From: Sphingomonadales bacterium UBA6157
Lineage (GTDB): Bacteria; Pseudomonadota; Alphaproteobacteria; Sphingomonadales; Sphingomonadaceae
NCBI GenBank assembly: GCA_002423025.1
Contig: DIUN01000034.1
Location: 1-40,730, forward strand
DNA: 40,730 nucleotides
Direction: 5' to 3'
Each line of letters opens with the position of its first letter. Position 1 is the stretch's first letter. The notes under the pieces were generated by a model. It had not been told where the DNA came from, did no database searches, and saw nothing but the letters and a program-made list of their open reading frames with translations. This document shows, one piece after another, positions 15,553-23,387 of this stretch. A program made the translations under genes and the position numbers.

Positions 15553-17195
15553 CGGCAATTGGCCAGGGGCTGCTCAACCTTTCGACGGGCCCTGCGCCAC
15601 CCGCCGCTGTTCCTGTGGCGCGCGAGGCAGAGGCGGGCCGCCGGCCTGACGCCCGGCCACGCTTTGCCGAGGCGCTGGAGGCCGCCCGCCCGGCCCCCCG
15701 CCGCGCCGGCGAGACGACGCGCCGCAACGCCGATGCCGACCGCGCGCCGGAGGCTGAGCGAGAGGCCCGGCCGGCTGCTGCTGCCAAGCCGGCTGCGCCG
15801 ATCAAGACAGCGCATCACGCCGGGCGGGATGCGCTGCCGCGCGAGGCCGTTGCAGTAGCGCCTGAAGCAGCTGCCGCACCGCCGCTGCTTGTGGAAGCGC
15901 TGGCGGTGGCCCCAGACGTGGCGGCCCCCGACGCGCTGGCGATTGCAGCCGCGCCCGCGCCGCAGCCGCAGCCTGCGCCCATCCTGTTGGAGCCGTCACT
16001 TCCCACCGCCGTGTCACAGCCAGCCGAGGCCGCACCGGAGCCACTGGAGGACGCGCCCGAAGTTGCCACGGACACGATAATCGCAGCTGCCGCCGCAGCC
16101 GTGGTTCCTGATGTTCCCGCCGCTGCCGCAGCTAGCCCGGCACCGGCCACGCCGCCGGCCGCCTTTGTTCCGCCAGCCACCGATGCGCCAGGCAGGGCGG
16201 TGTCGCTGGCTGCCCGCGCCGGCGTTGCCGGCATCGGCAACAGCGCTGCTGCCCGCGCGACCGGCCGTGGCCCGATGCTCCGCGAAGCCGTGCCGTTCGC
16301 CGAGCCAAAGCCGCTTGCGACCGGTGTCCCGAAGCCTGTGGCCGGCACCCCTCCTGCGGCCAATACGCCGCCGACCGCGCCGCTGCCTGCCGGACCGTCC
16401 CAGCCAACCATACACATCGCTGGCCCAGCTGATATGCCGTTGGCGGCTGCGGCGGCGCAGCCCGCACCGCCAAGCGTGGCGCAGCCGCAAGCCGGCAGCG
16501 CGCAGATCCCCGTCAGCCTCGTCGCAGCGGCGCCGCCAGCCGCTCCCGTGCCGCCGGCTGTTGAAGCCACGCCGCCGCTTGCTGCCGCCACGCCAGCCAG
16601 CCCACCCCGCGCCGAACCCCTGGCCATGCCGCCTCGCGGGTTTGCGCCGCTTCCGGCCGTGGCTGCGGAAGCTCGATCCGAGCCAAATCCGGGCATTTTC
16701 GAGGCCATTTCCAACACGGTTCCGCAAACCGGCCCGCCAGCGCCCGCCGGCCTCCCGTCCAGTGCCGGCCCCGCGCCGGCCCCGCTCCGCCCCGGTTCCG
16801 CCCAGCTCCCGTCTGATGCCGGCATTTCTCCGGCTTTGCCCCCTGAGCCGATCGCCGTGGCCAGTGAGCGGCTGGGGGATATCCGCATCGCCCTGGCCGG
16901 TGGCCCGCAGGATCTGCGCGTCTCGATGGCGGCGGCGCCAGGTGCCGCCGGGCTGCTCGCCGCCGACGGCGCGCGCCTCGCGGCAGACCTCGCGGCGAGC
17001 GGAATCCGGCTGCAATCCTTCGATGTCACCAGCCCGGATGGCAGCGCCGGCCAGCCCTCCGGCGCCCCGACGGGCGGTGAGCCGCGCGGCCGAAATGCCC
17101 CGGTTCCCGCCGCCGCGCTCGCTGCCCGCTTCAGCCCCGAAATGCCCGGCGATGCCCCGCCGCGCCGCGCCGCCCCCACCGATCGCTACGCTTGA
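15549..17195 (+). CDS. fliK: Flagellar hook-length control protein FliK
   Basis: FliK is the secreted molecular ruler that sets hook length and switches FlhB specificity. The protein is 548 residues. The first 430 or so are strongly Pro/Ala-rich and of low complexity, as is usual for the extended ruler part. A compact FliK C-terminal domain follows (about 435-500), with LGDIRIALAGGPQDLRVSMA and LAADLAASGIRLQSFDVTSP, where FliK normally has the conserved L-x-L-x-P-x-x-L-G core. A variable tail ends the protein. It overlaps fliJ by four bases. Similarity is confined to the C-terminal domain, and the position supports the name. Confidence 0.85.
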   Translation: MTAIGQGLLNLSTGPAPPAAVPVAREAEAGRRPDARPRFAEALEAARPAPRRAGETTRRNADADRAPEAEREARPAAAAKPAAPIKTAHHAGRDALPREAVAVAPEAAAAPPLLVEALAVAPDVAAPDALAIAAAPAPQPQPAPILLEPSLPTAVSQPAEAAPEPLEDAPEVATDTIIAAAAAAVVPDVPAAAAASPAPATPPAAFVPPATDAPGRAVSLAARAGVAGIGNSAAARATGRGPMLREAVPFAEPKPLATGVPKPVAGTPPAANTPPTAPLPAGPSQPTIHIAGPADMPLAAAAAQPAPPSVAQPQAGSAQIPVSLVAAAPPAAPVPPAVEATPPLAAATPASPPRAEPLAMPPRGFAPLPAVAAEARSEPNPGIFEAISNTVPQTGPPAPAGLPSSAGPAPAPLRPGSAQLPSDAGISPALPPEPIAVASERLGDIRIALAGGPQDLRVSMAAAPGAAGLLAADGARLAADLAASGIRLQSFDVTSPDGSAGQPSGAPTGGEPRGRNAPVPAAALAARFSPEMPGDAPPRRAAPTDRYA

Positions 17196-17207
17196 GGAAC
17201 CCCTGAC

Positions 17208-17225
17208 ATGAGCGCTTCAACATGA
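17208..17225 (+). other. Five-codon mini-ORF overlapping the fliL start
   Basis: ATG-AGC-GCT-TCA-ACA-TGA runs from 17208 and has a plausible GAGGAA ribosome site about ten bases upstream. Its TGA overlaps the fliL ATG in the ATGA arrangement used for translational coupling. fliL itself has no purine-rich site before its ATG. Ribosomes may terminate here and restart on fliL. Confidence 0.55.
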
Positions 17226-17740
17226 ACGCAGCCACCGATCTTTCGGACCCCAAGCCAGCCAAAAAGAAGGGCGGCGGCCTCGTCCGCATCCTCGGCTTTG
17301 GCCTCGCCTTTGTCGCCGGCTCCGCCGCTGGCGGCTTTGGCGCCATCCTCGCCGCCTCCCAGCTCGGCCTGGGCGGCAGCGGCGCCAGCCATGCCGAAGC
17401 CGCCCCCGCAAAGCCGCCGCCCTCGCCGGTCGAATATGTAGAGATTGATAACAGCTTCACCACCAACCTCATCGATACCGGCCGCTACCTGCAAATCCGG
17501 CTCTCCGTCTCCACCACCGACGGCCCAGACGCCGTCGCCGCCATCGGCCAGCACAAGCCGGCCATCATTTCCTCCGTGCTCGCCGTGCTCGGGGAAGCTG
17601 CGGAGGCCGATGTCGCAGACCGTGTTGCCAAGGACAAGCTGCGGGGAAAGCTCAAGATTATCATCAACGACGTGCTGAAATCCAATGGTGCACTGGGCGG
17701 TGTCGACGAGGTTTTCTTCACCTCGATGGTCGTCCAGTGA
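17222..17740 (+). CDS. fliL: Flagellar basal body-associated protein FliL
   Basis: FliL is a single-pass inner-membrane protein that surrounds the stator and supports torque. The protein is 172 residues. It has a short cytoplasmic Lys-rich N-terminus (KPAKKKGGG), one membrane helix (about 22-48, ILGFGLAFVAGSAAGGFGAI), a Pro/Ala linker and a periplasmic domain (YVEIDNSFTTNLIDTGRYLQ to the end) with the family's closing GGVDEVFFTSMVVQ. The start overlaps the stop of a five-codon ORF and lacks its own ribosome site. The end overlaps fliM by GTGA. Confidence 0.92.
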   Translation: MNAATDLSDPKPAKKKGGGLVRILGFGLAFVAGSAAGGFGAILAASQLGLGGSGASHAEAAPAKPPPSPVEYVEIDNSFTTNLIDTGRYLQIRLSVSTTDGPDAVAAIGQHKPAIISSVLAVLGEAAEADVADRVAKDKLRGKLKIIINDVLKSNGALGGVDEVFFTSMVVQ

Positions 17741-18468
17741 GCGAGTTGCGCATCCGCTCGGAGGCGATGCCCGAGGAGCTCTGGCCAGAAACTTTCATAC
17801 CTCGCCAAGCGTCGTCGAGCCTCGATGACCTTGCCGATGATGATTTTGGGCCGTTCCTCGCCGCCGCCGCACGGGCCTTGGCCGGGTTGTTCGGCATCGA
17901 GCCCCAGCTCCTCCCTGGCCGCCCCCGGCCAGATGGCCCACAGGTGGCCCCAGCGCTGGCGGCGCTGCTAGCAACACTCCGCCTCGGCGGCGAACCTGCC
18001 CGCGCCGGCGCAGCGGACGGTGCGTCGATCGGCGGGGTGACGCTGGCCCGCCACGCCGCACTCATCGCGACCGCACTTGAGGCAGTGGCTCAGCGGGTCT
18101 GGCCCGCCGGAAGCCGGGCGCCAACTTTTACACTGGATATCGAGATACTTGGCATAAGTGGTCATGCACAGGTGACAGCGCCGCCCTTCGTGCCACTGCC
18201 CGCGCCGATGCCTTCGTCGGCGCTGGCCGGGCGGGTGCTTGAGCTGCCGATGCGCGTGCGGATCGAGCTGGCCAGCGAAATGGCTCAGGTCGCGGCGCTG
18301 CTGCCGCTGGCAACCGGCACCGTGCTGGCCATCACCCCCTCGCGCGAGATGCCGCTGCTGCTCGGGGACCATCGCATCGGCCGCGCCATGCTCGAGCCGA
18401 TGCCGGACGGCACCCAGCAAGCGACCATCGTGGCGATCGACGTGACACCCTTGGGAGGACGGACATGA
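17737..18468 (+). CDS. fliM: Short FliM-like flagellar motor switch protein
   Basis: This 243-residue protein occupies the fliM place between fliL and fliN. The C-terminal 75 residues form a SpoA/FliMN_C domain (LPMRVRIELASEMAQVAALL, LPLATGTVLAI, and LLLGDHRIGRAML). The middle part is poorly conserved and shorter than the CheC-like domain of normal FliM, which is about 320-340 residues in total. The N-terminus does not show the EIDALL-type peptide that binds phospho-CheY. It may therefore be a reduced FliM that builds the C-ring with different control of direction. The GTG start overlaps the fliL stop (GTGA). Confidence 0.8.
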   Translation: MSELRIRSEAMPEELWPETFIPRQASSSLDDLADDDFGPFLAAAARALAGLFGIEPQLLPGRPRPDGPQVAPALAALLATLRLGGEPARAGAADGASIGGVTLARHAALIATALEAVAQRVWPAGSRAPTFTLDIEILGISGHAQVTAPPFVPLPAPMPSSALAGRVLELPMRVRIELASEMAQVAALLPLATGTVLAITPSREMPLLLGDHRIGRAMLEPMPDGTQQATIVAIDVTPLGGRT

Positions 18469-18761
18469 ATGCAGTGACACCAGGCGGCATGCAGGGCGCG
18501 CCGATGGACGGAATGGCGGATCTTGGCGCTTTTGGTGGCATTTCCGTGCGGCTTTCTGTCGAAGTGGGCGCTGTGCGGATGAGCCTGCGCGATGTGCTGG
18601 CGCTGCAAGCCGGCGCCGTCCACGCGCTCGACAGGCGCGTGGACCAGCCCGTTGACGTGCTGATCAACGAGCGGCTGATTGCGCGCGGCGAGATCGTTTC
18701 CATCGGGGACAGGTTTGGCGTCAAGCTCACCGAGATCGTGACCGGTGGAGCGGCGGCATGA
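18465..18761 (+). CDS. fliN: Flagellar motor switch protein FliN
   Basis: FliN forms the lower C-ring with FliM and receives FliH during export. The protein is 98 residues. After a Gly/Met-rich N-terminus, the SpoA domain is clear, including VHALDRRVDQPVDVLINERL and ARGEIVSIGDRFGVKLTEI, matching the family's NxxLIARGEVV and fGvri consensus. It overlaps fliM by ATGA and fliO by ATGA. Confidence 0.93.
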   Translation: MNAVTPGGMQGAPMDGMADLGAFGGISVRLSVEVGAVRMSLRDVLALQAGAVHALDRRVDQPVDVLINERLIARGEIVSIGDRFGVKLTEIVTGGAAA

Positions 18762-19000
18762 GCAACGCCGCGCTGGCCCCGCCACTCCCCGGCTGGCTGC
18801 TGCGGCTGCGTGCCGGGCTGGCCGGGGCACTGCCCGGTGCTGGCGTCGGTCGCCATGCCCGGCTGCTGCAGAGCCTGCCCCTGGGGCCAGGCAGCCGGCT
18901 GCTCGTGGTGGAGTTCGGAGGCCGCAAGCTGCTGATCGGTCAGGCGCGCACCGGGCTGGTGAGGCTCGGCGAGACGGACACTGGAGACGCGCTGCCATGA
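18758..19000 (+). CDS. fliO: FliO-like flagellar biosynthesis protein, soluble short form
   Basis: The protein is 80 residues, placed between fliN and fliP where fliO is expected. The part LLQSLPLGPGSRLLVVEFGG, followed by RKLLIGQARTGLVRLGE, fits the small C-terminal domain of FliO, a helper for FliP ring assembly. FliO normally begins with a membrane helix; here the N-terminus (PPLPGWLLRLRAGLAGALPG) is only weakly hydrophobic, so membrane anchoring is doubtful. A longer alternative frame covering this stretch belongs to fliP read upstream of its true start. It overlaps both neighbours by four bases. Confidence 0.75.
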   Translation: MSNAALAPPLPGWLLRLRAGLAGALPGAGVGRHARLLQSLPLGPGSRLLVVEFGGRKLLIGQARTGLVRLGETDTGDALP

Positions 19001-19716
19001 TGCTCGGCGGCATCATGCCCGCGCTGCTCGTGCAGGCCACGCCACTGGCGCCGCTCGCCCCCAATGTGGCGGGTGCGCTGCCCAGCCTGTCCTCCTCCAT
19101 CCAGATTTTACTGCTGATGTCGGCTCTGACGCTGCTGCCGGCAGCGCTGATGATGATGACCAGCTTCACCCGCATCATCATCGTGCTGGCCATTCTGCGG
19201 CAGGCGCTAGGTCTGGGCCAGAGCCCGCCAAATCAGGTGCTTGTCGGTATGGCGCTGTTGATGACCGTGTTCATTATGCAGCCCCGGCTCGAGCGAATTT
19301 ATGATGAGGCCTATGCGCCGATGTCTGCCGGGCAGATTGGCGCCGATGTGGCGCTCGGCCGGGCGGGGGCCGAGCTCAAGTCCTTCATGCTCACCCAGAC
19401 GCGCGAGGCCGACCTTGGCAAGTTCGCCGAGATCGCCGGCGCCGGGCCGTTCGCCAAGCCGGCGGATGTGCCGCTGCCGGTCGTCCTGCCGGCGTTCGTT
19501 TCCAGCGAACTCAAGACGGCGATGCAGATCGGTTTTGTCATCTACCTGCCGTTCCTCATCATCGATCTCATTGTCTCCTCCATCCTGATGTCGATGGGCA
19601 TGATGATGGTGTCGCCGGCCACCGTCTCGCTGCCGGTCAAGCTGGCGCTGTTCGTTTCGGTCGATGGATGGACACTGGTGCTCGGCTCGCTCGCCAAGAG
19701 CTTTGGAGGCGGATGA
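18997..19716 (+). CDS. fliP: Flagellar biosynthetic protein FliP
   Basis: FliP is the core subunit of the flagellar type III export gate in the inner membrane (five FliP, four FliQ, one FliR). The protein is 239 residues. After a short hydrophobic N-terminus, the signature helices are present: LLLMSALTLLPAALMMMTSF, TRIIIVLAILRQALG with QSPPNQVLVGMALLMT, and IGFVIYLPFLIIDLIVSSIL followed by MGMMMVSP. The start at 18997 overlaps the fliO stop, and the upstream reading in the same frame lies inside fliN/fliO. It ends overlapping fliQ (ATGA). Confidence 0.95.
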   Translation: MMLGGIMPALLVQATPLAPLAPNVAGALPSLSSSIQILLLMSALTLLPAALMMMTSFTRIIIVLAILRQALGLGQSPPNQVLVGMALLMTVFIMQPRLERIYDEAYAPMSAGQIGADVALGRAGAELKSFMLTQTREADLGKFAEIAGAGPFAKPADVPLPVVLPAFVSSELKTAMQIGFVIYLPFLIIDLIVSSILMSMGMMMVSPATVSLPVKLALFVSVDGWTLVLGSLAKSFGGG

Positions 19717-20030
19717 TGCAACCCATGGGCTGGATGCTGGTCGCCATGGCCGGGGATATGCCGGATGATCGGATGCTGGCCGCGCTCACCCGATCCGCGG
19801 TGATGCTGTTCGCCCAGAGCGCCGCGGTGTTCCTCGTGCCGGTGCTGATCGTGGCGGTGGTTGTGGGGCTGGTGCAGACCATTCTCTCGGTCTCGGAATC
19901 GAGCCTCTCCTTCCTGCCCAAGCTGCTGACGCTGGTGGCGGTGATGGCGATTGCCGGCGAGAGCGTGATGCAGGGGCTGGCCGATTTCCTGTCCTCCGGC
20001 CTGCTCGACATGGTTGGCGCAATCCGGTGA
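19713..20030 (+). CDS. fliQ: Flagellar biosynthetic protein FliQ
   Basis: FliQ is a two-helix subunit of the export gate. The protein is 105 residues, slightly longer than the usual 89 because of an N-terminal stretch (MMQPMGWMLVAMAGDMPDD). Family features are AVFLVPVLIVAVVVGLVQTI and SLSFLPKLLTLVAVMAI. The ATG at 19713 overlaps the fliP stop, and a second ATG follows directly. A start inside the N-terminal extension is possible. The end overlaps the fliR GTG start (GTGA). Confidence 0.93.
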   Translation: MMQPMGWMLVAMAGDMPDDRMLAALTRSAVMLFAQSAAVFLVPVLIVAVVVGLVQTILSVSESSLSFLPKLLTLVAVMAIAGESVMQGLADFLSSGLLDMVGAIR

Positions 20031-20749
20031 ACCCGGTGATTTTCGGTTTTGACGGGTTGGAGGCGATGCTGCGCTTCAGCGTAGCCGGCGTGCGGCCTAT
20101 GGCGATGCTGGCGCTGCTACCGGGCTTTGCCGGTGGGGTGCTGCCGTGGCGGGCGCGGCTGGCGCTGGCGGCTTCGCTGGCGGTGTTCACGGCCTTTGGC
20201 CCGGCAGCGCCGGCGCGGCTCGATCTGGCGATGGTGCCGGGGGAGCTGCTCGCCGGGCTGCTGGCGGGCCTTGCGCTCGGGGTTGCCTTTGCCGCGGCGC
20301 AGATGGCTGGCGAAGTGGCCGCCAACATCATCGGCCTCGGCTTTGCCAGCTTCCAGGTGGCGGGCGGCAGTGTATCGGTGATCGGCAATTTCTACGCCAT
20401 GCTGATGTGGCTCGCTTTCCTCACGACCAATGGCCACCTGCTATTGTTCGAGTCCATGCTGGCCGGGCAGGGCGCCTTACCGCCAGGCGGGGTCAGCCTG
20501 GAACTGATCAGCGCCTATGGGCTCACCATGTTCGCCGGCGGGTTGCGCATGGCGCTTCCAGTGGTAGCTCTGCTGCTGCTCGGCAACCTGCTGGTTGCAG
20601 TGGCCGTGCGCGCTGCGCCGCAGCTCGGAGCGCTCTCCATCGGCCCTTCGGTGCTGCTGCTCACCATGATCTGGGCGCTGCCCCTCCTGTTCGAGGCGCT
20701 GTTGGCCCGCGCAACAACTACGCTTGATGCAGCCATGGCGCTGTTGTGA
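20027..20749 (+). CDS. fliR: Flagellar biosynthetic protein FliR
   Basis: FliR completes the export gate and contacts FlhB. The protein is 240 residues with about six membrane helices. Recognisable regions are RPMAMLALLPGFAGGVLPWR, GVAFAAAQMAGEVAANIIGL with GFASF after it, and LLLTMIWALPLLFEALLARA. The GTG start overlaps the fliQ stop, and its TGA overlaps the flhB GTG start. Confidence 0.94.
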   Translation: MNPVIFGFDGLEAMLRFSVAGVRPMAMLALLPGFAGGVLPWRARLALAASLAVFTAFGPAAPARLDLAMVPGELLAGLLAGLALGVAFAAAQMAGEVAANIIGLGFASFQVAGGSVSVIGNFYAMLMWLAFLTTNGHLLLFESMLAGQGALPPGGVSLELISAYGLTMFAGGLRMALPVVALLLLGNLLVAVAVRAAPQLGALSIGPSVLLLTMIWALPLLFEALLARATTTLDAAMALL

Positions 20750-21873
20750 GTGAGGGTGAGCGCACCCAGGCGCCAACCCAGCGGCGCCGTGATGAGGCAG
20801 TCAAGCAGGGCAATATCTGGCAACCGCGCGAGCTTGGCGCTGCTGCGGCGGTGGCAACTGCCGCGCTGGTCATGATGCTCGCCGGCCCGCTGCTCTGGCA
20901 GGAGCTTGCGGCCTATCTGGCCGAAACGCTGGCCGGCGCGGCACGCGAGCCGGATGATGGACTGCCGATGGCGCGGTTGGCAGCGCAGCTTCCGGTGCGG
21001 ATGCCACTGCTGCTGGCCGCGGCTATTCTTGCTGTTACGGTTGGCCTTGGCATCGTCACCACTCGCCACGTCGCGCTTGCGGCGCTCACGCCGAAGTTCT
21101 CGCGGCTCAATCCGGTTCAGGGGCTGCAGCGGATTTTCTCCATGACTGGCCTGGCCGGTGCCGCCACGGCCATTCTAAAGCTGGCGCTGATTGGCGGGGT
21201 AGCGATGGTGGTGCTGGTGCCGATGCTGCCGCGGCTGGCCAACATCGGCGATGATGGCGGCGCTCTGGCGATGATCGGGGATGCGATGACGCGGCTGCTT
21301 GGGGCAGCGGCCCTGGTGATGGTGATCATAGCGGTGGTTGATGGGGCGATCTCCTTCACGCTGCGCGAGCGCAAGCTCATGATGACGCTCGACGAAGTTC
21401 GCCGTGAGAGCCGGCAGGAAAATGGCTCGCCCGAAGTGAAGGCCGCGATCAAGCGCGCCCAGTATGCCGCCTCGAAGCGTCGCCTGCAGACCAGCCTGGC
21501 CGATGCCTCGGTGGTGGTGGTCAACCCAGTGCACTTTGCCGTGGCGATGCGTTACCGGCCCGGTGAGGATGCCGCGCCGGTGGTGGTGGAAAAGGGTCGG
21601 CTGGAGGCCGCACACGCCATCATCGCCGTAGCGCAGCAGCTGAAAATCCCGGTGATCCGCACCCCGCGCCTGGCGCGCGCGCTGTTCTTCACGGCTCGCA
21701 TCGGGGCACCGGTCCGCGAGGAGCTGTTCAGCGCTGTGGCGACCATCTTGGCGTTTGTGATGAGCTTCGACACGCAGGATGCGGAGGCTCCGCCACCGGT
21801 GTTCGTACCGCCCGAGTTTGATTTCGATGAGGCCGGTGCCCGGCGCAAGCCTGGTGCGGCGCTGCCGTTATAG
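20746..21873 (+). CDS. flhB: Flagellar export-gate protein FlhB
   Basis: FlhB has an N-terminal membrane domain of four helices that joins the gate and a cytoplasmic domain that decides substrate class. The protein is 375 residues. The N-terminus (GERTQAPTQRRRDEAVKQG) matches the ExTExPTxKrl...re.G pattern. The autocleavage site NPxH is present as VVNPVHFAVAMRY, with cleavage expected between Asn and Pro after FliK signals hook completion. The GTG start overlaps the fliR stop. fliD follows after eight bases. Usually flhB is near flhA; flhA is not in this window. Confidence 0.95.
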   Translation: MSEGERTQAPTQRRRDEAVKQGNIWQPRELGAAAAVATAALVMMLAGPLLWQELAAYLAETLAGAAREPDDGLPMARLAAQLPVRMPLLLAAAILAVTVGLGIVTTRHVALAALTPKFSRLNPVQGLQRIFSMTGLAGAATAILKLALIGGVAMVVLVPMLPRLANIGDDGGALAMIGDAMTRLLGAAALVMVIIAVVDGAISFTLRERKLMMTLDEVRRESRQENGSPEVKAAIKRAQYAASKRRLQTSLADASVVVVNPVHFAVAMRYRPGEDAAPVVVEKGRLEAAHAIIAVAQQLKIPVIRTPRLARALFFTARIGAPVREELFSAVATILAFVMSFDTQDAEAPPPVFVPPEFDFDEAGARRKPGAALPL

Positions 21874-21881
21874 AGGTTGCC

Positions 21882-23348
21882 ATGGATGACATTATCTCCA
21901 GCCTCGGTGTCGGCTCCGGCATCAACAGCCGCCAGGTCGTTGATGATCTGGTTGCGGCGGAGAGGACAGCACGCACCACACCGCTCACCACGCGGCTTGA
22001 GGCGCTCACGGCACGCATCTCGGCCCTGGGCCAGTTGCGAGGCGCGCTTCAGGGCATTGCCACCTCACTCGATACACGGGTGCGCAGTGGCGCGCTTGGA
22101 CTGGTGCCCCAAAGCAGCAATGCTGCAGGTGCCAGCATCGAGAGGCGCGGCACCGGGCCGCTGGCCAGCTTCTCATCCAACCTCGTGGTGGAAAAACTCG
22201 CCAGCGGCCAGCGCGTGGCGGCAGCGCCCTTGGCTGGTCCGGATTCGCCGGTGGGCGAAGGTACACTTACCTTCAGTTTCGGTCGCCGTACCGAATTGGT
22301 GGGCGGCGGCTTCAGCTTCAGCGGTGGCAGTGTGCCGGGGATGGATATCGTCATCACCGCTGAAAACAACAGCCTGACCGGGCTGCGCGACGCGATAAAC
22401 CGCGCTGCCGGTCCGGTCACGGCCACTATCGTCAACGGCACTGGAGGAGCGACGCTCTCATTGCGCGGCCGGGACGGGGCCGACTATGCCTTTGTCATCA
22501 GTGCGGCGCAGACTCCGCCGCCTCCGCCGGACCCGCTGGTGCCAGTCGATCCTTTGGCGCCGCCGGTGGTTCCGGCGCCCGGCTTGTCACGCTTCTCTTA
22601 TACACCGGGTGATCCTCAGCTTGCGATTTCAGCCCGCGCCGGCGATGCCGAGCTGCAGCTCGATGGCGTGGCGGTGCAGAGGGATTCCAACGTAGTGGAT
22701 GATCTCATCGTCGGTACCAGGCTGGTTCTGAAGGCACCCACCGGAGCCGAGGGCCTCACAATCAGTGCGGAGCGCAGCGCCTCAGCACTGGCCGAAACGG
22801 TGTCGGATTTTGCCGGCGCGCTTGGCGCGATGCGCGATCTCATCCGCGATTTTCGGCGCACGCCCCAATCAGGCGAGGGCGAGGGGCCGCTTACCTCCGA
22901 TATTACGTCGCGCGGAATGGACCAGCGCATAGTGAGCCTCATCAATACTCCGGTGGAGGCCGCAGGCGGGCTGAGGCTGCGCGACATCGGCGTGAGTGTG
23001 ACGCGTGAAGGCGGTGTGCAGTTCGATGCCGACAGGCTGGCCAGCCTCACGCCGTCTCAGCAGGCCCAGGCCGAGCAGCTGCTGCGCAGTCTCTCGGGCC
23101 CAGCCAGCACTACTCAGCCGGCGCGGTTGCAATCCATAGCTGCGCTAGCAACGCCTGCAACGGATGGACTGGAGCGGCGCCAGGCGCTCCTGCGTGCCGA
23201 CCTTGCAAAGGTGGATGTTCGGCTGGAGGCCTATCGCAGCGTGCTGCTCAGGCAGTTTGCAGCCATGGACCGGCTGGTGGCGGCGAACAAGGCTGTCGGT
23301 GAGCAGCTCGATCAGCAGATTGCCATATGGAGCAACAGCGACAATTGA
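21882..23348 (+). CDS. fliD: Flagellar filament cap protein FliD
   Basis: FliD (HAP2) caps the growing filament and folds flagellin into place outside the cell. The protein is 488 residues. The N-terminal D0 helix region (ISSLGVGSGINSRQVVDDLV, LTTRLEALTARISALGQLRG) and the C-terminal domain (TDGLERRQALLRADLAKVDV to LLRQFAAMDRLVAANK) are typical of the family. The middle contains a Pro-rich insert (PPPPPDPLVPVDPLAPPVVP). AGAGG precedes the ATG. It is the last plus-strand gene of the operon. No fliS or fliC follows; the FleQ-like gene converges from the other strand. Confidence 0.93.
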   Translation: MDDIISSLGVGSGINSRQVVDDLVAAERTARTTPLTTRLEALTARISALGQLRGALQGIATSLDTRVRSGALGLVPQSSNAAGASIERRGTGPLASFSSNLVVEKLASGQRVAAAPLAGPDSPVGEGTLTFSFGRRTELVGGGFSFSGGSVPGMDIVITAENNSLTGLRDAINRAAGPVTATIVNGTGGATLSLRGRDGADYAFVISAAQTPPPPPDPLVPVDPLAPPVVPAPGLSRFSYTPGDPQLAISARAGDAELQLDGVAVQRDSNVVDDLIVGTRLVLKAPTGAEGLTISAERSASALAETVSDFAGALGAMRDLIRDFRRTPQSGEGEGPLTSDITSRGMDQRIVSLINTPVEAAGGLRLRDIGVSVTREGGVQFDADRLASLTPSQQAQAEQLLRSLSGPASTTQPARLQSIAALATPATDGLERRQALLRADLAKVDVRLEAYRSVLLRQFAAMDRLVAANKAVGEQLDQQIAIWSNSDN

Positions 23349-23387
23349 CGCGGACTGCGCGGCCGGGCCAGTCTCGGTTCTTCAAGC

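Noticed and set aside
16000..16700. Repetitive Ala/Pro codon tracts in fliK that might be a genetic repeat
   Set aside because: They reflect the low-complexity ruler region of FliK, and no exact unit repeat was seen.
18745..19716. 323-codon plus-strand frame read as one long FliP
   Set aside because: The upstream 84 codons lie inside fliN/fliO in another frame and are Arg/Ala-rich. The FliP homology starts at 18997.
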